The notes under the pieces: generated by a model
What the model was told of the DNA's origin: nothing
The model's database searches: none
The model's input: the letters and a program-made list of their open reading frames with translations, nothing else
Position numbers and translations under genes: made by a program
In this document: positions 20,617 to 30,681 of the stretch, piece by piece
Position numbering within the stretch: the stretch's first letter is position 1
Layout of the letters: the number at the start of each line of letters is the position of its first letter
NCBI GenBank assembly: GCA_020205615.1
Contig: CM035166.1
Span: 77,648,679-77,712,678 of the forward strand
DNA length: 64,000 nucleotides
Reading direction: 5' to 3'
Origin: Panax quinquefolius
Taxonomy: Eukaryota > Streptophyta > Magnoliopsida > Apiales > Araliaceae

Positions 20617-22423
20617 CTACGAATTAGGGTACATGCGAGCTAGCAAAACCAACATGGCATCCCTCTCAGATGAAATAGGTAAAGCTGTAGTCTCCTGGAT
20701 AAGAATATCCACACGACCCAACAGATCTGTAGACATCTGCATGATGACCACATGCTCATCGATATAAACGCTTATCTCTGCAATCATACCCATGGTAAGG
20801 GACCTCGCTACAGTACTATCTGTGACAGCCACATCCCGGGCAGATATAGCACTATCCCGCTCAACTATCACTGCGTCTCTATCTAACCTGACATCATCCC
20901 GCTCAACAACAGCGGCATCTCTATGAGCTAATGCCTCGTCTCTCTCTAATAGGGCGGCGTCCCTCACATCAAGAGCAGTCGACATCATAGATCGAATCTG
21001 GTCTCTCTCAAAGGTCATCAGATGAAAACTCTGCTCTAAATCTTCATGTCTTAAGTCTTTGGATCACAAAAGTACTGGTACTAGGAGAATCCGGAAGAAA
21101 TGCTGGCAACCCAACAATGGTATCCTCCTCGATGTAGGTATCAATGTCCTCTATAGGCTCTACATCGTCTAACTCAATCTCCGTCTTTGTAAATCTGCTG
21201 CGGTAGATAAAACCTCCGTCTCCATCCATGCGAGTACTGCGGAATAACCGGGACGATTGGCGGGAAAGCGGCTAGCTCACGCTGATCCCGATGGCGTATA
21301 CGAGATCGGTCCTCGGTGAGAGGTATCGAGAAGTTGAACGACCGACGCCCGCTCGAAAGGATGAAAATCCTGGAACTGGTCAAACTGCGACATCATGGCC
21401 AATGGATGATAAGTCGTCACGCCCCTCTAGCCAAGCCTCGGTCAAATCCTGTGAGCGCAGACGTATGCCCCGGAGGAAATAGGCAAAGGTGTAAGAGCCC
21501 CAATCGTACTCTCCTATACGGTCCACATCGCGTGTGGCGCTGACCAGAGCGAAAGATACCGTGGAAGAGTTATCTGCTATGAAGCAGCCTTGAATGATCA
21601 TCAGGAACAATCGCCGCGACGCAATCCACGATCCCGACATCATCGCCGGGCATGGGCTCACTCGAATAGCCCGCTCATAACATCTACGCTCAAAAGGACC
21701 GAACGGACAAGTCCTACCTTTGGCGCACCCCAAAACTCCTAACAAGGACCGGGACGACGGGGGGTGATATTCGTCATGCAAGGCGGCTCCCTCCAAACTC
21801 GCACCAATGATAAATCGCCAATCCATAGGCGTCATCATCACCTCGCAATCCAAATAGGTGGAGTGACTGAGTCTGATGAAACCATCGCTCAGACAATGCC
21901 CTGAGGTAACCCCAGGGACAACGACAGGGAAAGATGGAGAAAATGCCCCAAATCCTCACTCATGCACTCTTGCTTCTATAATCGGGATGAAGCGCCGATA
22001 CATGGAGTGATGCTAAACCGCCTCCCAGAGGTCATGTAAAACTCGGAACTGCATGAAGCACGATCAACATCAGAACCCTTTTAATCCTCATCAATAGGAA
22101 AGAAGGAAGATAAAGTCTAATGTCATACCTCGTTAGCATGCAAATACATCGATGGGTGTCTACCCAAATCACCTAGCAACTCTGGTTTCACCACCTAGAT
22201 GCTCGGAAGCTCCCTGCGAGGGATATGTACAGCAGGAGCGGGATCCCCAATATCCACCTCCTCGTCCTCAACGTCTGGAACATCTACCTGGACGGGACGA
22301 ATCACAGCCTCCACCAACCGACGACGAGGTCATCGGCGGAAACGAGACACGAGGCACTTCAAAAGCCCTCCACCGTACGCCAGAAGCGGTCCTGTAAGAA
22401 CTGCTCGGCTGATCCGGATCCAT
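20617..22423 (-). pseudogene. Tat-1 antisense ORF with plant mobile domain (PMD)-like core
   Basis: Opposite to gag-pol, between pol and the 3' end. Start chosen: ATG at 22423 (MDPDQPSSSYR). Exon 1 continues, after a frameshift, into an acidic stretch (VPDVEDEEVDIGD). A candidate intron (22128-22049) has GT at its start and TTCATGCAG at its end. Exon 2 then gives FRVLHDLWEAV, PIIEARVHE-GFGAF, ALSERWFHQTQSLHL, MTPMDWRFIIGASLEG, DNSSTVSFALVSATRDVDRIGEYDWGSYTFAYFLRGI. These resemble the plant mobile domain (RW-T-TFHL, GEMTITPLDF, YSWG-A-LA-LYR). The C-terminal 134 codons (21018-20617) carry ERD-rich repeats every 7-14 residues, probably a coiled coil. Antisense ORFs at this position are known in some Tat elements. 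Stops and shifts break this copy. Confidence 0.7.
22049..22128 (-). other. Candidate intron in the antisense ORF
   Basis: On the minus strand the sequence runs AACGAG|GTATGACATT to GTGCTTCATGCAG|TTCCGAG, 80 bp with in-frame stops inside. Removing it joins two frames that both look like PMD sequence. Splicing itself is inferred, not shown. Confidence 0.55.
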
Positions 22424-23459
22424 AATATATGGACAACAAGTCTCCAAATCACCTCAGAAAGGGTGTGGTATTGCCTTACCTGGAGCTTTCTAAAATGCAT
22501 TATATGACTATATGCATGCATGCATTTACTTTAACATATAATAAAGTTAGAATGCATGACTACCCAATGCCTACATTTGGAAAAATTTTGCCATAGTCCC
22601 CTTTGAAAATAGGACTATCCACATGCGCACAGACATGTCTAGGTGGCCATTCAGTAGCACACCTACCCCAAAGTCATATACAGAATATATGCATAAAAAA
22701 TCAAGAACATCATGCATAAGGCCAACCTCAATGCTAGGAGTATTTTGCCTTTCTACCTTTTGCTCATTGGACCTCAAATAGGATAAAAAATAGCAGAAAA
22801 AGGTGCCAATTTGACTATCTCAGAAGTTAAATTTTTTCACATCATTATGTTCAGCATGGTTTAATACTAACATTTACTATGTTGAATATTTTTTATCAAG
22901 TCATTTGTGCATACATAATCACTACTATGTGTTTAGATTCATTTCGTGCAATATCTCACAATCTAACTGATGAATGAAACTAGAAAAATACATGCATACG
23001 TTACCGGGATAGTGTAGAACACTTGTGCGGTGTGATGAAATTTGCGTAGACGGCCGAACTTCAAAGAAATCTGGAAGTGGCTCACGATTTTTTCTGGAGA
23101 GAAACAAGTTGAAAGTGACTTGTGAAGGCGGTTCTTTGGGATTTATCATCCACGCTTTGTCAGCGAGCTCACTGCATGGCTGCGGCGAGTGCACTGCGGC
23201 TCCTCTATGTTGGCCCCACCCCTCCGGCTCGGTCCAGTTTGAGTAGAAACGGAGTTCTTACGGGCTAGAAAGGTCAAATTGGGAATAAAAATGCCACGCG
23301 ATTGAGAAAAACATCATACAATCCTGGTCTTCTCAGATGAGACTTTGAATCTGTACATCACTCATTGGTAGTCGCCTGAACACAAGGTATACTCTGTCGA
23401 TGACCTCAGTTGTCACAAATCACATACGGCAATACCTTATATAGGTCCGATGCCGCCGA
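22424..23459 (+). other. Region upstream of the antisense ORF, conserved in Tat-3
   Basis: Noncoding, about 1 kb, conserved in inverse orientation at ~62970-64000. It holds the likely 5' leader and promoter of the antisense ORF. On the minus strand a consensus splice donor CCAG|GTAAGG occurs at 22483-22474 and is also present in Tat-3 (63940-63949, plus strand). Confidence 0.5.
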
Positions 23460-23910
23460 CTCCAGGTCGTTTCCCTACGTGAGTCCCCGACGGGGGTTAT
23501 AACGTGAGTACCCGACGGGGGTTACAACGTATATCTCCGGCGGGAGTAGAAACGCATGCTCAGCCGTTGACACACATATCAATGAAGGTCAAGCAAACTT
23601 GACATCATTTCAGCCGATAGCGTTTAAACCTGTCAGAGCTATAGAGATGTTCGAGGTTCTCATACCCAGCTGCTCATATTCCCCAGCGGATCCCCGACGG
23701 GGGTCACAATGCAATGCTCCATTGATCAACACGTCAGCGAATGTCAAGCAACCTTGACGGTCTCCTCACAGAGTTTCAGCCGTTGATTCACACGTCAGTG
23801 AAGGTCAATCAACCTTGATAGTATATCCCACAGGATGTTTCAGCTGTTGATTCACACGTCAACGAAGGTCAGGCATCCCTGACAGCATTTGCTGTTGGCA
23901 GTAAATCTAA
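23460..23910 (+). repeat. Tat-1 hypervariable 3' repeats
   Basis: Two interleaved unit types: palindromic CCCCGACGGGGGTTACAACG-like units (23480-23560, 23690-23710), and ~50-bp units with AGCCGTTGATTCACACGTCA followed by GTGAAGGTCAA-CAACCTTGA (23570-23900, about five copies). The matching zone in Tat-3 is 62340-62960 with different copy numbers. Confidence 0.8.
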
Positions 23911-24296
23911 CAGAATCATGACATATTCTGGCGATACTAACTAGGAGAGGTCAACATTATCCAAGAGGATAGATGATGGAATATGTTATACACATCCTCA
24001 AATAGATCAAGCTTTATCCCCACAGATCTCTTACACATAAGAGATACCCCTTCAGTATCAAGTCGTTATCAAGAACACATGAATTTGGTGATAACTCCAA
24101 CACCAATATCCTAACAGATTCTGCTTGCACATCGGATCGGTCAAGATATTGCCAATCCCGGTTGAAGCAACGAGGAACCAAAGAATCATCCCCAAATATT
24201 GGGCCTGAACCCGTACACATACATCATACATTTGCATCATGTTACTATCCATAGTACCATGTTTATCTTGTTGCGTTTCAAGTGTCTAGGATTCTT
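23911..24296 (+). other. Tat-1 3' tail, cut before the polypurine tract
   Basis: Noncoding, conserved with 61930-62330 in Tat-3. It breaks off after GTGTCTAGGATTCTT; in Tat-3 another ~50 bp with the polypurine tract and the LTR follow. Confidence 0.75.
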
Positions 24297-25218
24297 GAAC
24301 TTGTTTTATTAAATTATTATGTCATTGTCATCATCATCATGATTATATTATGTTGAAAGTTATCTGTAGCCTGTAGTGCATACATGGACTTGGTATGATT
24401 ATGACCAGGGATTATTCGGTATAATCATGACCGTAATATTACAAATGATGTGGAAAAAGTCCTCATTGGCCCGTAGTGCATTGATGGACAGTTTTTGGTA
24501 TGATTATGGCTATGGATTCTCTTTGGCCAAGGGTGCAAAGATGAATTGTTTTATGGCATGATCAAGACCGTTGATGAAAACATGATTATCTTTAGCCCGT
24601 AGTGCATGGATAATTCGTGGTCGTGATACTAAAGAATATCCTTGGCCTGTAGTGCAGGGATGATTTGATGATGTGGATTATTTATTAAGCTGAGTTTCAG
24701 CGATAAAAATGATGAAAAACCTTTTAAATCATAGAAGATAGTAGATTTTATTCTCTACTTAACTCTTCTAATGGATTGCTTATTCTGCTGTAGTTTTTGA
24801 TCTAAAACTTGTTGTCTATTATATTCTATCAGTTGTTATACTGTTGAAGGCTAAGGATAATTTATTCTGCATTATCTTAGTCATAATAGTTCTTACTGGG
24901 CTAGTTGAGCTCACCCTTTTGCTTTCATTGTTCTCTTCAAGAAATGAGAACGTAGCTGGGACTAGTCAGGGAACAGAGTGATGGTCCTAGATGGTGCATT
25001 AGTAGTCCTCACTATTCAATGAAATAGTGTAATAATAAATGTAATGAGGACTCCATTGAGTGTGGATATTGTCTAGATGACAATATTTGTATTAAAACTC
25101 ACAATATATTTTTGTCGTATTTTACACGACTGTTGTATAATTAGTTTTTATTTGAATTTTGTACCATGTATTTGGCGACTCAGAATAGGTGATGTATACC
25201 TATTTTGGGGGCGTCACA
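24291..25218 (+). repeat. Tekay LTR fragment (3' ~0.93 kb)
   Basis: It matches the last ~0.85 kb of the Tek-1 3' LTR (42780-43627) and ends in GGGGGCGTCACA at 25218. It starts mid-LTR at an ATTCTT shared with Tat-1. It holds five TTGGCCCGTAGTGCA-type units spaced 55-100 bp apart (24366-24650). Confidence 0.85.
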
Positions 25219-26484
25219 TGTTCCGTTATTTATTATTCTATTGGAATAACCTGTCTGTGCGGTATGTCGCATGCATGGTGATTTCTTCTGTTATTCCATT
25301 CTTTATTATTCTGTTGGAATAACCTGTCTATGTGAATTATCACATGCATGGTGAATGATCCTTTGTATTCATTCCTTATTAAATTTTGGAAATGATATGT
25401 CTAAGTGGATTACCGCATGGAGGACGAAAATCCATTTGCAGTTTCATATATTCTTTTATACTTAGTTGGTTAAAGCTTTGACTTCTATACTCCATGAAAT
25501 TAGTGGAATATCCTTGATATTTGTGCTTCATCCTGTACCTTTTCATGGAAATATTCTTCTGAGCATTCTTGAATTTTACTCCACAAAGAAGTATCATGTT
25601 GACAAATTGGTCGTTATTAGTTCCTGGATATATTAATTCTTGAACTTGTTTTATTAAATTATTATGTCATTGTCATCATCCTCATGTTTATATTATGTTG
25701 AAAGTCATCTGTAGCCTGTAGTGCATAGACGGACTTGGTATGATTATGACCAGAGATTATTCGGTATAATCATGACCATAATGTTACATATGATGTGGAA
25801 AAAGTCTTCATTGGCCCGTAGTGCATTGATGGACAGTTTTTGGTATGATTATGGCTATGGATTATTCGGTATAGTCATGACCATTGATTATTTAATAAAT
25901 ATCATTGGCCAGTAGTGCAGGGATGACTCGATGATGTGGTTTATTTATTAAGTTGAGTCTTAGCGATAAAAATTGATGAAAACATTTTAAATCATAGAAG
26001 ATAGTAGATTTCATGTTCTACTTGACTCTTCTAATGGATTGCTTATTCCGACTGCAGTTTTTGATCTAAAACTTGTTGTCTATTATATTCTATCAGGTGT
26101 TATACTGTTGAAGGCTAAGGATAATTTATTCTGCATTATCTTAGTCATAATATTTCTTACTAGGCTAGTTGAGCTCACCCTTTTGCTTTCATTGTTCTCT
26201 TCAGGAAATGAGAACGTAGCTGGGACTAGTCGGGGAACAGAGTGATGGTCCTAGATGATAGCATTAGTAGTCCTCACTATTATGTTAAATAGTGTGACAA
26301 TAAATGTAATGAGGACTCCATTGAGTGTGGATATTGTCTAGATGACAATATTCTTATTAAAACTCTTAGATTATGTAATGTCGTATTTTATATGACTATT
26401 GTATAATTAAGTTGTATTTGTATTCTGTACCATGTATTTAGCGACTCTGAATAGGTGATGTATACCTATTTTGGGGGCATCACA
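25219..26484 (+). repeat. Tek-1 5' LTR, truncated
   Basis: It matches 42360-43627 of the 3' LTR and ends in GGGGGCATCACA next to the primer site. The first ~1.75 kb, including the promoter, is missing, and it abuts another LTR end directly (head-to-tail partial LTRs). Confidence 0.9.
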
Positions 26485-26486
26485 GT

Positions 26487-26498
26487 TGGTATCAAAGT
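26487..26498 (+). other. Tek-1 primer binding site (tRNA-Met)
   Basis: TGGTATCAAAGT lies two bases after the LTR end, an initiator tRNA-Met site with two changes. Confidence 0.85.
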
Positions 26499-26668
26499 TT
26501 AGGAATATGATCCCTAGTTGAGATGTGAGACAAGAACTAGGAGGGGAAAGACGGAGAATTCCTTCGCTAGTATGACCTACCTAAGTTTATTTGGTATTTA
26601 ATTTATCGGTCAGAGTATAGGAATAATATGTGATATGTTAATTAACCCTTGTTTTGTGACAGTGTTTG

Positions 26669-29397
26669 TGTGACAACCGAGATTTTGTAATTTAATTTTA
26701 ATATTTATTGGATTAAATAAATATTTTTGATGAATTAATTACTAGATTAAATAATTAATTGATGAAATTGTGGTAGATTAATTTAATTATATGCGTTATT
26801 TATTAAATTAATGTGAATTAATGTGGAGAATTTTATTTATTGAATTAAATGAAATATTTAATAAGCAATAATGTTTATTTTAATTAATTTAATAATTAAT
26901 TAGAGATTTAATAATTTGACATAATTAATAAATGAGAAATTTAATTATGTGACTATGTAAATTAATGAGAAATTATTATATGTTATTTATAAAAAAAATT
27001 AAATAAGACATTTGATTTATTGTGCATTTGGGCGTGACACGATTTAAACTATATTATAAATATTTTATTAAATTAAATGGGAATAAGCCTTTCAAGGCTA
27101 GCCAAACATGGCATTAGTGGAGGTTGAGGGCAGTTAACCCATGATGAGTAACTGACCTCCACAACGCGTCAGTTGTTATTTTTTTATTTTATACGTCTTC
27201 TTCATCTTCATTTTTCTAAGTTTAACAAAGGAAATCACAAAGAGAATTAAGAATTTTGAGGGAATTGTGAGTTGTGTGATTTTGAGAAAGGTTTCATCTC
27301 TTCTATCTACACTGCGCTGTGAGTAATCTCTTCAACCTAGTTTTATTTACGTTTTTTATACTTTCTATGAACATATACTGTAAGTCTCTGTATTTGAAAA
27401 ATTAATGACTTATGTGTTTATATATGATATATATATATAATCATAATATGTTTCATTATCATATATGTATGTTTCATAACATTAATTTCATTCAAACATG
27501 TTATAAATCGATTTATGAAGTTATTGAGTATAAGTTTCATATGTATGGCCGTTATTGGAATTTGTATGCTACAAATTATTGTTTAATTTGAAATTGAATG
27601 GTAGATTATGTTATCACATGTTAAAACGAAGAAATCGAACTTCGAATGGATGAATTTGGTGTCATAACGAATCCGTGGTGTTAATTTTTATGTTTTGTGT
27701 TCAAAATCTTCAAGAATATCAAGAACAATGAAAATTGCATGTTTTAATTTTGTGATTATGTGTTTTAATTGGTTGAAATCACTCTATAAAGGTTGGGTAA
27801 TGATTATGTATGAATTCTAGTATGTGGGTATGCTTAATTTGATGAATTTAATGATCATGTAGTGATAATTTCGCCTGATTCTGTGTTCTTCTGATGAAAT
27901 TGAAAATTCGGAGTTTCGTACATGGCTGACTCCATGCCTAATTCCAGCGCCTCGGTGCGTGTCTCTCAAACCGCATGCATATGAGACCTATCGAATAATA
28001 ACAACAAATAGCCATGACTTAGCAGAATGTCCAGAAATGTAATTTTTTGAAGTATTCAAGTATAGAAATGTGATAGTAACCAAATCTAAGGAACATAAAA
28101 TTATGTTAGACGTGCAATGAGACGTTAAGATAAATTCTTAACATGTTAATAACACAATTACGTGCGAATTGAATTATTGAACACATAGTTAGGTTATTGT
28201 TCATAAAGTGTAAATTATGTGTCAATGAATGTAGTAATTTGATTAAGTATGGTCCTAATCAAAGTTAGACAAAGAGAATGAACTTGTGATGACTAGTTAC
28301 GTTATAATTAACTGGTATTGTGAATGTAACTGATATGTAGGATTAAATCAAGGAACGTGTATAAATTAACGTGTAATCTACGCACAATGCAAGTTTCCTA
28401 ACCCTACTCGTTATCTTTATATGAGCTTATAAGTTGTCGCTTTACATCGAGAAAATTCTCGTTCTTATTGATCAAGTACATTTTATTATATTAAAATGTA
28501 TTAATCTTTCAAATATGATTCTGCTATACAATAATTATTCTATTGTATACCTTTTGAGATTACTATTCAATTTTAAATTATCAGTTTCTGTTGAACTTTG
28601 TTAGACTAGTGAACCCTTAATGATTCGACTAGTCCATAGTTGATGAGCGTTCTAAATTTCAGAACCCTTGATGAATTATCCAAACCAAACTTCCTTTGGT
28701 GCGGACTCTAATGTCAAACTGAGATGAACAACCCTGTATAGGGGATTACTTATGCGTTAGCATTAAGATATTGTGCACAATATGGTACTAAGGGCTGATC
28801 CCCCTAAGTACGAGAAGAAGAGTCCTGGTCTTATGACTGTTAAAGGTTTCAAGTATAAATACTTGAAACCTAGGACATAGTTCAAGGTCTTATGACCCTC
28901 ATAAGTTCTTTTGTTTTTTGTTATTCATTCTTGATTCAAAAGCTGAGTTTTCATGTTTCAGAAGCCTTTGATTTATTCGCATGTTATTATTTCTTTATTA
29001 TATTGTTATACTTGTGGGAAATCATGCTCACTCTTGCGTAATAATAACATTGCAGTTAAGAACGAAAAATCAGACGAGCCTTCCACTAGTAAAGGCAAGG
29101 GCAAGGTTAACAAATGAGGAAGACTTGTTGTTATTTAAGACTTGATGTGTATTTATTTATAGACTTGATGTTATTTAAGACTTGTTATTGTTTACGATTC
29201 CGCACAGATGTTTAAGGTTAGAGTGACCTGGGATTGTATTTTATGCAGATGATGTAACCCCATAAGGGGAGATTTATTAATTTAATTCTATCTATTGCAT
29301 GGTTTGCTTTTAATTATGGGTAGATAGATAGATGATATTTGTATAGTGAACACCAAATCCTGCGAAAACGGAAGTACCCATATTTGGGGGTGTCACA
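26669..29397 (+). repeat. Chr-2 5' LTR
   Basis: 2729 bp from TGTGACAACC to GTGTCACA. It is highly similar to 35262-38006 except for one strongly divergent block at ~27890-28055. AT-rich; a weak TATA-like TTTTATACG lies near 27188. Confidence 0.95.
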
Positions 29398-29400
29398 GGT

Positions 29401-29412
29401 TGGTATCAAAGC
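29401..29412 (+). other. Chr-2 primer binding site (tRNA-Met)
   Basis: TGGTATCAAAGC lies three bases after the LTR end; one mismatch to the standard initiator tRNA-Met site. Confidence 0.9.
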
Positions 29413-29620
29413 TGTAGGTTATGACCTTAGGTGGGGGGAACAACCTTAGGTAGTAGCCTTATAGGAGAATGAGAACATAGTGGTGGTAAACTCTTATCGA
29501 GTTATAAGAAATGAATTTCTTAATTCATTGAAGATAATAAAAGACTTTATGTGCTTATGTGTTAAATTATGTGCTCGCTAGTATGGATTAGTAACTAAAA
29601 CTTAAAATTGTGTTATCAGG

Positions 29621-30339
29621 ATGTCGAATGTTGGAGGAGCTAGTCGAGCTGGGGAGGAGGAACCCCGAGTACCTACAGAGAAAGAGCCCCGGGACATTCA
29701 TGTTGTCAGGGAACAGTTGGTATAGAGAGAGCCATCTCCGTTGATCACTGTTGTTGGTCAGGAGTATGAGCCTGAGACTGATCCAGAGGAGGATCCTGAG
29801 GAAGAAGAGGAAGAAGATGAGTTCCCATCGAACTCCATTGATGCTGAGATGTACGACGAGTTATATGACCGTAACATAGAGTTACGTGACATTGTTCAGA
29901 TCGACTTTGGAGAGGATTGTTATTATTGATTACCATCGAGCAAAAGGATAGGGAGATTGTGACTCTTCACACACGTTTGGGAAACGTTGAGTGGGATTTG
30001 GTTCACGAGAAGGGTCAAACTGAAGAGAAGTCCGAAGAAATAGAGAAGTTGAAGAAGGAATTGAAAGAGAGTTCAGAAAGGCTGACCATAGCAGAGGAGG
30101 GCTGGGTAAGAGAGTTACGTCATGCTGATCTTGCAGAAGATGATTGTCGTGCAAAGACGGCTAAACTTGAGGAGACATACTCTACACTTCACAATGTAAT
30201 GGATGTGGCCCAGGATCGAGTTATGAAATATCCAATTCAGTTTGAAGGTCTACCATCATATATGCTAGATCGTAGGACGATGTCCCGAATCATGGAAGAA
30301 GAAAGTGGCAGGGCTATTCAGCGCCTTAATAGGCAGTGA
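29621..30339 (+). pseudogene. Chr-2 extra ORF upstream of gag (acidic, coiled coil)
   Basis: Function unknown. Start chosen at ATG 29621 (MSNVGGASRAGEEEPR), in a frame that runs to 29929 with one TAG at codon 35 (29723-29725). A frameshift near 29910 leads into a second frame ending at 30339, about 240 codons in all. After the stop the protein is strongly acidic (PETDPEEDPEEEEEEDEFP). The second frame, ~140 residues, is rich in Glu/Lys/Leu with heptad-like spacing (EEIEKLKKELKESSERL), a likely coiled coil, and ends with a basic tail. It shares RDIH-V-E-LV-stop-EP-P with the Chr-1 ORF at 4738-4082 and the same place between primer site and gag. Tek-1 and Tek-3 lack it: only ~190 bp separate their primer sites from gag. 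Confidence 0.7.
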
Positions 30340-30681
30340 TATGATTAGTTTATTTATGCGAAACCTATCTGGTAGTTAAAGATGTAAATTCCGATGTGTT
30401 TATAAACAAAGGAATATTTTAATGTTTTAAATCCTGCAGATTTTTTTTCTCGGGATAGTTGATGTAAATAGCAGTGATGCTATCGTATGATGTTAAAACT
30501 TTTGAATTGAATAAAAATGTCAGAGTTTATTTGAATAATGTGTTAAGTGAATTATGATTAAATGTTTTAGTTAAGCCTTAAATGTTTAAGGGATTGAATA
30601 AAGACTTAATAAGCGTATATTCTTAACAGAAATATACCGCCTAGAAGAAGACAAAACCGTTAACAAGCTCAAGAAGAACCA
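30340..30681 (+). other. Chr-2 spacer between extra ORF and gag
   Basis: AT-rich, no coding signal seen; similar in size to the Chr-1 spacer. Confidence 0.5.

Larger units (their letters stand above)
8731..24296 (+). mobile_element. Tat-1, Tat-lineage Ty3/gypsy element, both ends truncated
   Basis: Order on the plus strand: LTR, tRNA-Arg primer site, gag, protease, RT, RNase H, second (archaeal-type) RNase H, integrase, repeat zone, antisense ORF, 3' repeat zone. The dual RNase H, the gag end motif CAYHLEGTGHDTRD, the post-protease motif GRPWIH and the antisense ORF are hallmarks of the plant Tat/Retand/Ogre group. It lacks the first ~40 bp of its 5' LTR and everything from just before the polypurine tract onward. 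Comparison with Tat-3 (minus strand, 58685-64000) defines both missing parts. Confidence 0.9.

Noticed and set aside
22152..22507. Plus-strand frames of 66-102 codons
   Set aside because: They are opposite the antisense ORF, whose minus-strand reading shows domain-like motifs.
28700..29100. Possible host gene fragment (GC richer than surroundings)
   Set aside because: The same sequence occurs in the other Chr-2 LTR (37280-37720); it is LTR sequence.
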